DNA from: Nostoc sp. 106C
GTDB taxonomy: Bacteria; Cyanobacteriota; Cyanobacteriia; Cyanobacteriales; Nostocaceae
Assembly: GCF_002154725.1 (NCBI RefSeq)
Contig: NZ_MTAW01000106.1
Coordinates: 48,216 to 112,215 of the forward strand
Direction: 5' to 3'
Length of the DNA: 64,000 bases
Positions 18,992 through 28,013 of the stretch are shown here, in pieces. Positions within the stretch are counted from its first letter, which is position 1; each line of letters starts with the position of its first letter. The notes under the pieces are model-generated. The model was not told the DNA's origin, did not search any database, and was given only the letters and a program-made list of their open reading frames with translations. Both the position numbers and the translations under genes were made by a program.

Positions 18992-21217
18992 CTATTTTTC
19001 TACAGCTTGTTGCAATGCAAACGTTTGTGACTTTGCATAGGGTACATATGTGCTGTGGGAGCTTGATACCCCATTGGCTACCACCCCAATCAAATTTAAC
19101 TTGCTCAACATCGCTGTAGCTTGGGCAATTTGGCTACGAGTTACCCTTCCAATGCTTGCCACCATAACTACACTGCGGCAAGATGAGGCTGTTAGCATGG
19201 CATCTACTAAGCCAAGAACTGGAGAAGCATCCACGAGTATCAGATCGTAATTCTCTTCAAATGTTGCCATCAATTGCATCATGCGTGGGGAACTTAAGAG
19301 ATTAGCTGCATCAGCAGGGATTGGTCCAGCAGTCAAAATATCGATGTAAGACGAGCCTGAGTACTGAATACTGATTTGATTCGGTAGGCTGCCTTCATTT
19401 GTTAGTAGAGTTGAGAGTCCCTGATCGTTAGGAAGATTTAGCTGATTATGGAGACTGGGAGCGCGTAAGTTGGCATCAATCAGTAGTACCTTTTTGTGTA
19501 ACCGAGCAGCACTCATTGCTAAACCTAATGCCAAACCTGACTTACCCTCATCGGGTAAAGCTGAGGTGATCATCAAAGATTTCAAATTGGTAACAGAATT
19601 TAGTAGCTCAATATTTTTATAAATCAGATCTAGCGATTCCCAACGTGGTGGGGATTGCAATACCTGGATTGTCCCAGGAGCAGAAACTTCTGGCTTACCA
19701 AAAGGCAACTTAATTGTTGATTCTCTGGGTTTGGCAGGCGGTAACTTGGGAGTTATTCCCAACAATGGTAGAGCGACATGCTTTTCTAATTCCGCAGTGG
19801 TATGAACAGCATCATCAGATGCTTCTCGCATAAAGACAGCAATACCTCCCAACATTAACCCAACCACTGCACCCAACAAAAGATTCTGCTGGAGATTGGG
19901 ACCCATTTGCAAACCTTTTTGAGGTTCTTCAACAACCTCCCAGTTAAATCCGCCTTTAGAAAGTTCTTGGCGCAACTGCTGTTCTGCTCTCAACAGTTGT
20001 TCCAATCTTTCACGGCTAAATTGTAACTGCGGTAATATGCGATTGTAATAAGCCAGCAAAGGCGGGAAGCGTTTGAGTTCAAACCGCAAGTCGTTCTCTT
20101 TTTGAGCCAAAGTTTGATCGCGAGCAGCTAATGCAACTATATTTGTCTGTGTTTCTACTAACTGACCAGCAAGGTTGAGGTCAATTTGGCCGAGTTGTCC
20201 TTGTTCTAGAAGATTTTCTCCAGCAACTGCACCAGCAGGTAGCCCACCTAAAGTTCTGCTAACTTCTTGTTGTAATAATTCCTTCTGTCCCTGAAGTTGT
20301 TCTTGCAACTTTTGCACGTTAGGAGTTTCGTCTGTAAAGCGCAAGCGTTCTTGGGATAGAGCTAGCTCCGTTTTTTGAATTTCGTTGAGTAAACCTTGAT
20401 AGCGAGTAGATTGGCTCAGGCGAGAAGAAACGAGGGCATTCTGTGGAGAACGATTAAGTTGTTCTTGCAAAGATCGTTGACGAGCTAAAGCTTCTTCATA
20501 TTGAGAACGAGTAGCGCGTCGTTCTTCTTGAAGTTTGTTTAAATTGTCTTCTAGTGCTTTTGCCTGTGTTTCAGGATCGATTAAATTCTGATTTCTGCGA
20601 AATCTTTGGAGATTAGTTTCAGAAGCATTCACTTCATCACTTGCCTTCTTTAACTGATCTCTAATAACTTGCAGACCTTTTTGTAAGCGTGAATCCTGTT
20701 GCTGCTTGTTATATTCCACATACACTTGGCGAATGGCAGCCAGAACTTTTTGCGTTTTGTCTGGGTCTTTACTGGTATATTCAACTTGGAAAATTTTAGT
20801 CAAGACATTATCTTCTTTTGTCTTGATTTGATTTAAAACTAAAGAACTTTTAATCTCAGCTACAGTTATGTCTGGATAGTCTTGCTGAAGTTTATCAACT
20901 GCTTTTTGCAAAAGTCCAGAACTCTGCATCACATTAAGCTGAGTCGCTGTGTCTATTTCAATGCTAGGTTCGGTAAATTGATTTTCTGTTGCTCCTGTTC
21001 CTGGTTTAACTTGATAGTTGGGTTCTATTAACAACTGCATTGAACTTTTGTAGGTAGGCTTTGTTTTTGTAGTGATCAAACCCGCAAAAGTTAGAGAAGT
21101 CAAAAATACAAGTAAAAACCAAGGAAATCTGCGTACAAGTACGGCAAACATCTGTCCGTAACCCACTTCATTGTCGGGAGCCGGATTGAGGCTGGGATTT
21201 AGACTAGCTTGAACCAC
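18992..21217 (-). CDS. Wzc-like polysaccharide co-polymerase with BY-kinase-type ATPase domain
   Basis: A 741-residue protein with a GTG start at 21217 behind AAGGA. A Wzz-type membrane segment lies near residues 32-50, then a long coiled-coil periplasmic region (about 150-420). A second membrane segment follows (about 440-460, LLLGAVVGLMLGGIAVF). The cytoplasmic P-loop domain has Walker A ALPDEGKSG (about 550), Walker A' VLLIDANLRAP and Walker B LILVDASPV. Such proteins set chain length and drive polysaccharide export. The C-terminus (STYVPYAKSQ) lacks the dense tyrosine cluster usual for autophosphorylation. It belongs to the HEP block but is separated from hepC by 1.1 kb. Confidence 0.88.
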   Translation of the reverse strand: MVQASLNPSLNPAPDNEVGYGQMFAVLVRRFPWFLLVFLTSLTFAGLITTKTKPTYKSSMQLLIEPNYQVKPGTGATENQFTEPSIEIDTATQLNVMQSSGLLQKAVDKLQQDYPDITVAEIKSSLVLNQIKTKEDNVLTKIFQVEYTSKDPDKTQKVLAAIRQVYVEYNKQQQDSRLQKGLQVIRDQLKKASDEVNASETNLQRFRRNQNLIDPETQAKALEDNLNKLQEERRATRSQYEEALARQRSLQEQLNRSPQNALVSSRLSQSTRYQGLLNEIQKTELALSQERLRFTDETPNVQKLQEQLQGQKELLQQEVSRTLGGLPAGAVAGENLLEQGQLGQIDLNLAGQLVETQTNIVALAARDQTLAQKENDLRFELKRFPPLLAYYNRILPQLQFSRERLEQLLRAEQQLRQELSKGGFNWEVVEEPQKGLQMGPNLQQNLLLGAVVGLMLGGIAVFMREASDDAVHTTAELEKHVALPLLGITPKLPPAKPRESTIKLPFGKPEVSAPGTIQVLQSPPRWESLDLIYKNIELLNSVTNLKSLMITSALPDEGKSGLALGLAMSAARLHKKVLLIDANLRAPSLHNQLNLPNDQGLSTLLTNEGSLPNQISIQYSGSSYIDILTAGPIPADAANLLSSPRMMQLMATFEENYDLILVDASPVLGLVDAMLTASSCRSVVMVASIGRVTRSQIAQATAMLSKLNLIGVVANGVSSSHSTYVPYAKSQTFALQQAVEK

Positions 21218-21366
21218 GTTTATTATCCTTCTCCTAAGAAATTACCGAAACAGTTCTGAGTAATGAGTGCTGAGTGTTGAGTAATATGATGTCCGGTAAA
21301 TTACCGTTAATATGTCATTGCGAAGTTATAGGGTTTTACTCGTTACTCATAACTCTCTAATCAGCA

Positions 21367-22467
21367 CTACTGAATTGATTGATGCATTCTCCAAGCTTGG
21401 TCAATAATTTGCTCGACTTTACTAAAGAATGCGGTTTCTGAAAAATTTGTCACTGCATGATTACGGATATTTTGATAATCCCAAGTTATTTGTCCAGCTT
21501 CAAATAATGCAGCTTGTAAGGATTCGGGTGTTTGTCTTTTAAAAAATACTCCTGTTTCTCTAGGTACTTGAGTATCTAATACACCACCTGCTCCATAGGC
21601 AATGACTGGAGTACCACTAGCATTAGCTTCTACTGGAACTAGGCCGTAATCTTCTAGGGCTGCAACAATGACAGACTTAGCTTTAGAAAACAAGTCTTTA
21701 CGTTGGCGATCGCTTACATGTCCTAAGAATTCAATATTATCTAATGCTTTGGATTTTAAGCGTTCTTGTTCTGGACCATCGCCTGATATTAATAATCGCC
21801 AACCCAGCCAATTAAAAGCTTCAATTATTATATCCAAACGTTTATAACTGATCATCCTAGCTGATGCCAGATAATATTCATCTTTGCTATCAGAAAAAAC
21901 AAACTTACTGGTATCAATAGGGTAGTTGACAACAATTGCTTTCTTGTTGTAAATATCTTGAATGCGGCGAGAAACAATGCTGGAATTAGCAATATAAAGG
22001 TCTGGTTCCTGCGCGTATTGCAGGTCTACATCTCTCATTAATTGGAAGACTTTCTCAATTAATGGTGCAAAATATCGATAATCTCCATATTCCCGTAAAT
22101 AAGTTTCTGTATCCCATAAGAAACGAGTGACATTATGACAAAAGCAAATGTGAAGTGCATCTGGATGTTTTCTTACTGCTTTAGCAAAACTAGTGCTACT
22201 ACTAATGATTAGATCGTAGCCTTGTAAATTTAAAGCCCGAAAAGCGGGAAAATATAAGGGAGCTATCAATCGAAAATATCTGACTGCACCCGGAATTTTT
22301 TGTAAGAAAGTTGTATTAACTATCCGCTCACCCAAATCAATTGTTTTTTGATGATTATACAAAGAAGTATAAATATCGGCTTCTGGGTAGCGCTTACAAA
22401 GCAATTCAAATACGCGCTCTGCTCCACCGCGCTGGGTTAAGTAATCATGGACTAGAGCAATTTTCAT
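21367..22467 (-). CDS. Glycosyltransferase family 4 (WbaZ/mannosyltransferase-like)
   Basis: This 366-residue GT-B enzyme starts KIALVHDYLTQRGGAERVFE, the form seen in WbaZ-like mannosyltransferases. The FCHNVTRFLWD segment is an N-domain landmark. The donor domain has YLASARMISYKRLDIIIEAF and the late motif EDYGLVPVEANASGTPVIAYGAGG, with both glutamates of the EX7E motif. A mannosyl donor is suggested by this subfamily but not proven. It sits between the Wzc-like gene (149 bp) and the SAF oxidoreductase gene (266 bp) in the HEP block. Confidence 0.87.
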   Translation of the reverse strand: MKIALVHDYLTQRGGAERVFELLCKRYPEADIYTSLYNHQKTIDLGERIVNTTFLQKIPGAVRYFRLIAPLYFPAFRALNLQGYDLIISSSTSFAKAVRKHPDALHICFCHNVTRFLWDTETYLREYGDYRYFAPLIEKVFQLMRDVDLQYAQEPDLYIANSSIVSRRIQDIYNKKAIVVNYPIDTSKFVFSDSKDEYYLASARMISYKRLDIIIEAFNWLGWRLLISGDGPEQERLKSKALDNIEFLGHVSDRQRKDLFSKAKSVIVAALEDYGLVPVEANASGTPVIAYGAGGVLDTQVPRETGVFFKRQTPESLQAALFEAGQITWDYQNIRNHAVTNFSETAFFSKVEQIIDQAWRMHQSIQ

Positions 22468-22698
22468 AAGTTAAATTTCAAGTTCCTCTAAAGTTTGGTT
22501 GAATACTTCCCAGCAAGTTACTAGTAAAAACTTTAGTGTTTAGGAGTATAATCAGGACGATTTTTGAGCTTTTGGCTCTGTCGAATATTCCCCTACTCTG
22601 CGCAAAAAGAGGGGGAAGTTTTCTATATTAGATTCGTTTTGTTTTTGTGGGGATTACCCTAAATATTCGTTGTACTAAAAAATGGGTTTGAAAAGTAC

Positions 22699-22724
22699 GT
22701 AGTAAGGACTTTAGTCCTTACTAC
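22699..22724. repeat. Perfect palindrome after the SAF oxidoreductase gene
   Basis: The arms GTAGTAAGGACT and AGTCCTTACTAC lie around TT, ten bases past the stop codon at 22734. The following minus-strand sequence has only scattered T residues. It is a dispersed Nostoc-type palindrome that may also act as a transcript end. Confidence 0.55.
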
Positions 22725-22733
22725 AAACTTAAT

Positions 22734-24047
22734 TTAGCCAATAGCAACTAGAGCTTTTTCTGTAGCGAAATAAGCGTTTTGCTCGGCTCGTAGTTGATCG
22801 CAAAGTCTGCCTGCGGGTAATTCTACATCATCGTAAGTTAGCACCTGATCCTTGGGAACATCGCGTTTGAGGCGACATCCTTCAGCTAATCCCATTGGTA
22901 GGAGGTTTTGCTGTTGAGCGATCGCAGAATTTTCACATTGACCGTATGTCATGTAGTGGCCAATACCATCCAAGGTTTCCCCGGCTTGCAAGTCAATTTT
23001 GGCAGTGGTGACTACATCTACTACTGGGCCTGCTAAGGGAGACATCACCGCATCTTGGAAGAGAACAGCACGAGCTACCGATAGCGGAACTTCAAAATGA
23101 CACAGGTGATAGGGGGTGTAGAAGCTGTAAAGTGGCCCTTCACCTAGTTTGTATAAGTTGAGGTAGTGTTGTTGTTTGGGGTCTTCGTGAGTTGCAAAGA
23201 CAAACACACCAGGCCCTGGTTTTGCGCCTACTACATAATCGACAATCCCGCCTAGTTGCTTAAGCTGTTCAACGTCATACATATTGGTCATCTCATCCAC
23301 ATGACCGCTGAAGTCATATCCCAGCATTCCCCGTTTAGCAACTTTCATTCCTGTGGCGTTTGCAACGATCGCCTGTTCAAAGGAAATTTTACTACCGTCA
23401 GCAAAGCTAGTTACCATGTGGGCTTTCTGACCCCAACGCTTGGCAAATGCTTCTTGGGTGGTGGGATTGCGATAAGGGTCTTGAAGTCCCTTAATGTTAC
23501 CGCACAATAGTGGAGTCAGACCAATGCTTTTGACAAAACGGTAGAGGTTCATTTCTACCCCAGGCTGATCGCCGTCGCAAGCGCTAAGAATCACCCCTGC
23601 TTTGTCAGCATATACCTTGAGGATAGGGCCAATTGTGCCGTCGAGTTCGGCATTCATCATAATTACATGCTTGTGATGAGCGATCGCACTCATCACAATA
23701 TGCGCGCCAAATTCCACCGCGCCTGTGACTTCGATTAAGGCTTCGATACCCTCAGCATGGCAGAGTAATTCCGCATCTTCTGTGACTGCATATTTACCCT
23801 GAGCGATCGCATCTTCGATTTCAGTAATATTTGCAACAATCTGAATATCTGCAATCCCTGCTTCTATATAAGCTTGCTTGGCAGCATCAATTTGGCGGTT
23901 GGAGATAGCAACTAACTCCATTCCGGGGACTGAGTTAATAATTTGATTTGCAATTCCTCGACCCATAAATCCTGCACCAATCATTCCTACTTTGATGGGT
24001 CTACCTAAGGCTGCGCGGGCTTGCAAAGCGCGATCAATAATAATCAT
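22734..24047 (-). CDS. NAD(P)-dependent oxidoreductase with SAF domain (homoserine dehydrogenase-like fold)
   Basis: A 437-residue protein with an N-terminal Rossmann motif VGMIGAGFMGRGIANQI at about residues 19-35. A middle domain with ACDGDQPGVEMNLYR and FSGHVDEMTNMYDVEQL follows. The C-terminal SAF-type domain is at about 345-430 (AKIDLQAGETLDGIG, RDVPKDQVLTYDDVELP). The family is often found in sugar and glycan gene clusters, and the substrate is not established. Here it follows the 3,5-epimerase-like gene by 131 bp. I infer a redox step on a nucleotide-linked or precursor sugar for HEP. Confidence 0.78.
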   Translation of the reverse strand: MIIIDRALQARAALGRPIKVGMIGAGFMGRGIANQIINSVPGMELVAISNRQIDAAKQAYIEAGIADIQIVANITEIEDAIAQGKYAVTEDAELLCHAEGIEALIEVTGAVEFGAHIVMSAIAHHKHVIMMNAELDGTIGPILKVYADKAGVILSACDGDQPGVEMNLYRFVKSIGLTPLLCGNIKGLQDPYRNPTTQEAFAKRWGQKAHMVTSFADGSKISFEQAIVANATGMKVAKRGMLGYDFSGHVDEMTNMYDVEQLKQLGGIVDYVVGAKPGPGVFVFATHEDPKQQHYLNLYKLGEGPLYSFYTPYHLCHFEVPLSVARAVLFQDAVMSPLAGPVVDVVTTAKIDLQAGETLDGIGHYMTYGQCENSAIAQQQNLLPMGLAEGCRLKRDVPKDQVLTYDDVELPAGRLCDQLRAEQNAYFATEKALVAIG

Positions 24048-24178
24048 GAGTTTTTAATTCCTTTATTAATTTTATGTCTTCTGTTGTGAGCGATCGCTGT
24101 TTAATAATTACTGTTTTGGCAAATGATTAATGACCAAGCACAGAGTTAACGAAAAATCTCACAACTCCCATCGGATTT

Positions 24179-24733
24179 TTATAAACTCGCACTCCCAACT
24201 GGCATCATGCTTAATAGGGGCCAATTTAAATCTTTCTCCGAAATTTCGGCAACTTCTAAAGGCCATTCAATGTTGAAAAATGGGTCATCATAACGTAGAC
24301 CACGCTCATAACCCGGTGTGTAAAATTCACCAACTTGATAGACAACCTCAGCGTCATCTGTCAGCGCTTGATAGCCATGAGCAAACATTTCTGGAACATA
24401 CAAGGCGCGGTGATTGCCTGCGGTTAGTTCCACACCAATATGTGATAAGAAGGTGGGAGACTCAGGACGCATATCAATAATCACGTCATAAATAGCGCCT
24501 TTCGTACAGCGAATTAATTTTGTTTCTGCTGCTGGAGAAAGTTGATAATGCATCCCCCGTAGTGTACCTTTTTTGTAATTGAAAGACACATTACACTGGG
24601 CGACTTTTGGCCTTAAACCGTGTGTCATAAATTCTTGAGCGCAAAAACTCCGGGCAAAAAAACCACGGCTATCTTGCTTTTTTTCTAATTCAATGATGAA
24701 TGCGTCTTTCAGTTCGGTTTGGATGAAATTCAT
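24179..24733 (-). CDS. rfbC: dTDP-4-dehydrorhamnose 3,5-epimerase family protein (RmlC/RfbC-like cupin)
   Basis: The ATG at 24733 is preferred over a TTG at 24739 because GAGG lies 5-6 nt before it; this gives 184 aa. The cupin shows the catalytic-His context GTLRGMHYQ and the phosphate-binding region LIRCTKGAIYDVIIDMR. It also has LYVPEMFAHGYQAL and the tyrosine region VGEFYTPGYERGLRYDDP. Family members epimerise C3 and C5 of 4-keto-6-deoxy nucleotide sugars. With a glucose-1-phosphate cytidylyltransferase in the same block, the substrate may be CDP-linked rather than dTDP-linked. That is inference. Confidence 0.82.
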   Translation of the reverse strand: MNFIQTELKDAFIIELEKKQDSRGFFARSFCAQEFMTHGLRPKVAQCNVSFNYKKGTLRGMHYQLSPAAETKLIRCTKGAIYDVIIDMRPESPTFLSHIGVELTAGNHRALYVPEMFAHGYQALTDDAEVVYQVGEFYTPGYERGLRYDDPFFNIEWPLEVAEISEKDLNWPLLSMMPVGSASL

Positions 24734-24787
24734 ATACAACCTCAGAAGTAATTTTTATGTCAGCAGGAACTAGCTATTTTCTGATAG

Positions 24788-25639
24788 TTAGCTATGGGTT
24801 TGAACGAGATCTGGTGACGAGCTAAACTCTGGCTTGGGATAAGTATCATCCCAATATTGGGTACAAAGTTCTGGTCGTTCTGGAGGATTAGCGGTGTAAC
24901 AGAAGAATAGAGTTACTCGTTCTTCTGTACGTACAGTTCCGTGATGCAAAACATTTTTTGTATCTGCCAAAATTACAGTGCCTGCTGGACCTTTACAAGT
25001 TTTCCAAGCTGATTTAGGTATGACTTTTTTTACTATTTCATCATCAATACCCATATAGCTCCCTTGCCAAAGTTTGTAATAAAGCCAATAATATTGCCAT
25101 CTTAATAAAGAAGTTAAAGAGCGCGGAATGTACTCAAAAGGACCAGTTTTTTCTGTGGCATCTTTTAAGGAAAGAAAAATTTTGATAATCCGGCGGTCTT
25201 CAGCATCGCTATGCCATAGCAATGTCCCAAACTGATGTTCGCTAGGAAAATCTTTGCGTAAGTGTACACCGTGAAAAGTTACAGGAAGACCGATATAATT
25301 TTCAATGATATTAAGCAGTCTTGTTTCTGTTGCCCAAGCAGAAATTTCTGGGAAATCTGTAAGTGTATAAATTTGCGGCCATTTTTCATTTAGATGGTCG
25401 TTGTTGGCTTTTTCCATCTGGGATAATTGATGATAAGCAGCCTTAAGCATTTCTGAGGTGGAATTTAATCCTAAATCTGCAAGCGTTGTTACACAAACAC
25501 CATCGCGTTTGAGAGTTTGAACAATTATGCGATCGCTCTCTTCCAGAATGGGTAAATTTTTTTTATGCTTCCATCTTTCTACTACACAAACTAAGTCAGA
25601 GTACAACGCATATACTTTGCGTTTAATACTGTTAAGCAT
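24788..25639 (-). CDS. Phytanoyl-CoA dioxygenase (PhyH)-like non-haem iron oxygenase
   Basis: A 283-residue protein whose core carries the 2OG/Fe(II) oxygenase facial triad. HxD is in LLWHSDAEDRRIIK, and the distal His and 2OG-binding Arg are in VLHHGTVRTEERVTLFFCYT. PFEYIPRSL and AGTVILADT are the usual strands between them. Family members hydroxylate small molecules or sugar/lipid moieties using O2 and 2-oxoglutarate. It lies 43-48 bp from its neighbours, so cotranscription is very likely. A role in modifying a HEP sugar or its lipid carrier is inferred. O2 use would be notable in a layer made for micro-oxic heterocysts. Confidence 0.75.
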   Translation of the reverse strand: MLNSIKRKVYALYSDLVCVVERWKHKKNLPILEESDRIIVQTLKRDGVCVTTLADLGLNSTSEMLKAAYHQLSQMEKANNDHLNEKWPQIYTLTDFPEISAWATETRLLNIIENYIGLPVTFHGVHLRKDFPSEHQFGTLLWHSDAEDRRIIKIFLSLKDATEKTGPFEYIPRSLTSLLRWQYYWLYYKLWQGSYMGIDDEIVKKVIPKSAWKTCKGPAGTVILADTKNVLHHGTVRTEERVTLFFCYTANPPERPELCTQYWDDTYPKPEFSSSPDLVQTHS

Positions 25640-25682
25640 GAATTCAATACCTCTTGATTATTAATTTAATACTATTAGCTAT

Positions 25683-26699
25683 TTAATGGCTTATCTCTCT
25701 TTTTTTTTGCACTTGTTGAGTAGTAACTTTAGTTACTTCTGCTAGGGTGAACTCTTTACAAGCCATTACATCGAAAGCCGATAAACCAATTAAAGCTAAA
25801 AACGGAATTACTGTTTTAATGGCAGACACAGGCCATCTTCTTAAAGCACCTAAAAACACTTTGAAACTGACTTCTTTACCATTTTGCAAAAGCATTCTTC
25901 TACAAAATTGCTTAGAATATCCGCTCTGCTCTAGTTTCAAAATAACTTCGGGGATATGTTTGTATTGCATTAACAGTGCAGATCTTGGCTCTTTCTGCCA
26001 ATAACTCACACCAACAATACATTCTAAAAAAGTCTCTTTAGTAACAATTACACTGCCATTAGCAGCACAATATCCCGCTAAATATGCCAGGGATATCCAA
26101 TTATTTGCAGCATCTGGCCAAATTTGGAGAGCACGTTTTATAAGGTCAGTGCGGTAGACTGTAGCCGTAAGAAATATGACTGCACCAACACTTTTCGAGA
26201 AACAATGTTCAAATATCGCCTTGCCATTATCACAAGCATCTTCGCTATCAGCATCAAACCAGCGATTACCAACTATTGTTGGTGGATGAACTGGTTCGCC
26301 GGTAATTTTATTGCGACCAGAAAAGTTGAGAAATATTAATGACAAATCTTCGTACTGTTTAAGCTTATTGATGACATAAACAATGCTTCTTTCTTGAATT
26401 GGATCATCGTCACCAATTGTCCAAACATACTTTGTTGTCGCAGAATTTAGGCAATAAAGGATATTTTTCATTACGCCTAAATTTTCCAAATTCCGATTAG
26501 ATTTAAATGTGATATTACTGAGTATATCTTGCCACTTTTTAATTACATCCTGAGTCTTATCTGTGGAACAATTATCAGAAACTAAAATTTCACATTCAGA
26601 TTCAAAACCTGTAATAGCTTGAGACAACCAGGTTAATTGTTTATCAAGTAGCTCAGCCCGATTATAAGTAGGGATAGCAATAGTGAGTAATTTATTCAT
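25683..26699 (-). CDS. Glycosyltransferase family 2
   Basis: This 338-residue GT-A protein begins NKLLTIAIPTYNRAELLDKQ. The second donor element is CEILVSDNCSTDKTQDV, and the DxD-type site is YVWTIGDDDPIQERS. The C-terminal third is helix-rich with a hydrophobic stretch (AIKTVIPFLALIGLSAFDV) that may contact the membrane. It is predicted to add a sugar in HEP assembly. A TCCGGA box with a possible -10 element lies 49-78 bp upstream of its start codon. Confidence 0.85.
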   Translation of the reverse strand: MNKLLTIAIPTYNRAELLDKQLTWLSQAITGFESECEILVSDNCSTDKTQDVIKKWQDILSNITFKSNRNLENLGVMKNILYCLNSATTKYVWTIGDDDPIQERSIVYVINKLKQYEDLSLIFLNFSGRNKITGEPVHPPTIVGNRWFDADSEDACDNGKAIFEHCFSKSVGAVIFLTATVYRTDLIKRALQIWPDAANNWISLAYLAGYCAANGSVIVTKETFLECIVGVSYWQKEPRSALLMQYKHIPEVILKLEQSGYSKQFCRRMLLQNGKEVSFKVFLGALRRWPVSAIKTVIPFLALIGLSAFDVMACKEFTLAEVTKVTTQQVQKKREISH

Positions 26700-26747
26700 T
26701 TGATCGGTTGCGATCTAATTAATTGAAAAAATAAATTGTTGTAACTG

Positions 26748-26777
26748 ATAATTCCCAAATAAAAATATTAATCCGGA
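26748..26777 (-). promoter_or_regulatory. Candidate heterocyst-type promoter with TCCGGA (DIF1-like) element
   Basis: TCCGGA at 26772-26777 is followed on the minus strand, 18 bases later, by AATTAT at 26748-26753. That places a start site about 40 bp before the GT2 ATG at 26699. TCCGGA near -35 is the DIF1-like motif described for heterocyst-specific start sites in Anabaena. It is the only intergenic copy I found in the HEP block. A short motif can occur by chance. Confidence 0.35.
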
Positions 26778-26844
26778 GATTTTTACTATTTTCAAAGAAA
26801 ATTCAGTTGTTTGAATGCCAGAAATAATTAATACCCAAAATTGA

Positions 26845-26875
26845 CTCAAAAACCTGTGTATCAGGTTTTTGAGTT
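26845..26875 (-). terminator. Hairpin downstream of the SDR gene (possible terminator or attenuator)
   Basis: Thirteen-base perfect arms (ACTCAAAAACCTG and CAGGTTTTTGAGT) surround a 5-base loop, about 30 bp after the SDR stop codon. On the minus strand it is followed by TCAATTTT, a weak T-tract. It could end or thin out transcription inside the HEP block, just before the TCCGGA promoter candidate. Confidence 0.5.
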
Positions 26876-26906
26876 GAAGAGCTTAAATTACAATTGCTAC
26901 TTATAA

Positions 26907-27935
26907 CTATCTTTTATTCCAAAAGAAGTCTTTGTCAATTTGCTGTGTGCGAATTAGATACTCTAGCTGCTTTAACCGTGTAAATCCTCTAAACAAGAAA
27001 GTATCTTCAGTCATGTCAATTTGACTGAATAAATTAAATAGCTGCTGTGCACCAAGCTGGGCATTCCAATCACACTTAAATCCGGGTAGCATGGTGTTAA
27101 TTTTATCGAAAGATACCCGATAGCTGCGGTTGTCTGCACCGTTGTCTCCAAAGGACAATTGACAACCTGTAAAAACTTCTGCAATGATTTCAGCGATTTC
27201 TTTAACTCGATAGTTGTTTGTAGTATCCCCGACGTTAAAGATTTGCTTGTGTACAATATCACGGGGAGCTTCAATGGCACAGACAATTGCTTTACATATA
27301 TCTAATGCGTGAACTAATGGACGCCAAGGAGTACCATCACTGGTCATTTTGATTTCTTTGCTAGTCCATGCCAATCCAGCTAAGTTATTTAAAACAATAT
27401 CAAATCGCATTCTTGGGGAAGCGCCAAAGGCTGTTGCATTTCGCATAAAGGTAGGAGAAAAATCATCATCAGCTAATGGCATTACATCTCGTTCTACCAG
27501 GGTTTTACATTCTGCATAAGCTGTTTGAGGATTTACAGGCGATTCTTCTGTGACATCACCCTCGGTAGCTACGCCATAGACGCTGCAAGAAGACATATAG
27601 ATAAAACGACGTACACCTGCTTCTTTAGCTAGCTTAGCTAGGCGAACAGAACCTTGATGATTGATTTCGTAGGTAATATTAGGTGCCAATTGTCCGGTGG
27701 GGTCGTTGGAGAGTTCCGCCATGTGAACTATAGCTTCGACACCTTGTAAATCTTTGAGGATGATATTACGAATATCTTTGTTGAGAGTTTTAGCTGTCAC
27801 TTCAGTACCGTTATACAGCCAACCAACTTTATAGAAGCCAGTATCTACACCAATAACTTCGTGTCCCCGTTCAATTAACAAAGCAGGTAATAATGAACCG
27901 AGATAACCTTCTGTTCCAGTTACCAATATTTTCAT
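26907..27935 (-). CDS. NAD-dependent epimerase/dehydratase (extended SDR)
   Basis: This 342-residue extended short-chain dehydrogenase has the N-terminal dinucleotide motif VTGTEGYLGS. Its catalytic residues are in YMSSCSVYG (Ser) and YAECK (Tyr-x3-Lys). A C-terminal substrate region contains GTPWRPLVHALD and NVGDTTNNYRVKEIA. It would act on a nucleotide-linked sugar as epimerase, dehydratase or reductase. The sequence does not tell which. Family members with WRPLVHV-type segments often work in dTDP/CDP-sugar pathways. It is the only SDR in the HEP block, so it may supply the 4-keto intermediate for the RfbC-like epimerase. Confidence 0.82.
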   Translation of the reverse strand: MKILVTGTEGYLGSLLPALLIERGHEVIGVDTGFYKVGWLYNGTEVTAKTLNKDIRNIILKDLQGVEAIVHMAELSNDPTGQLAPNITYEINHQGSVRLAKLAKEAGVRRFIYMSSCSVYGVATEGDVTEESPVNPQTAYAECKTLVERDVMPLADDDFSPTFMRNATAFGASPRMRFDIVLNNLAGLAWTSKEIKMTSDGTPWRPLVHALDICKAIVCAIEAPRDIVHKQIFNVGDTTNNYRVKEIAEIIAEVFTGCQLSFGDNGADNRSYRVSFDKINTMLPGFKCDWNAQLGAQQLFNLFSQIDMTEDTFLFRGFTRLKQLEYLIRTQQIDKDFFWNKR

Positions 27936-28013
27936 TGTTGTTCAAGCCTTTGTATTTGATTGATTTCTATTAGATGAAGTGTTAAGTAAGAGGAGATATG
28001 CCAAGGTTTATTT

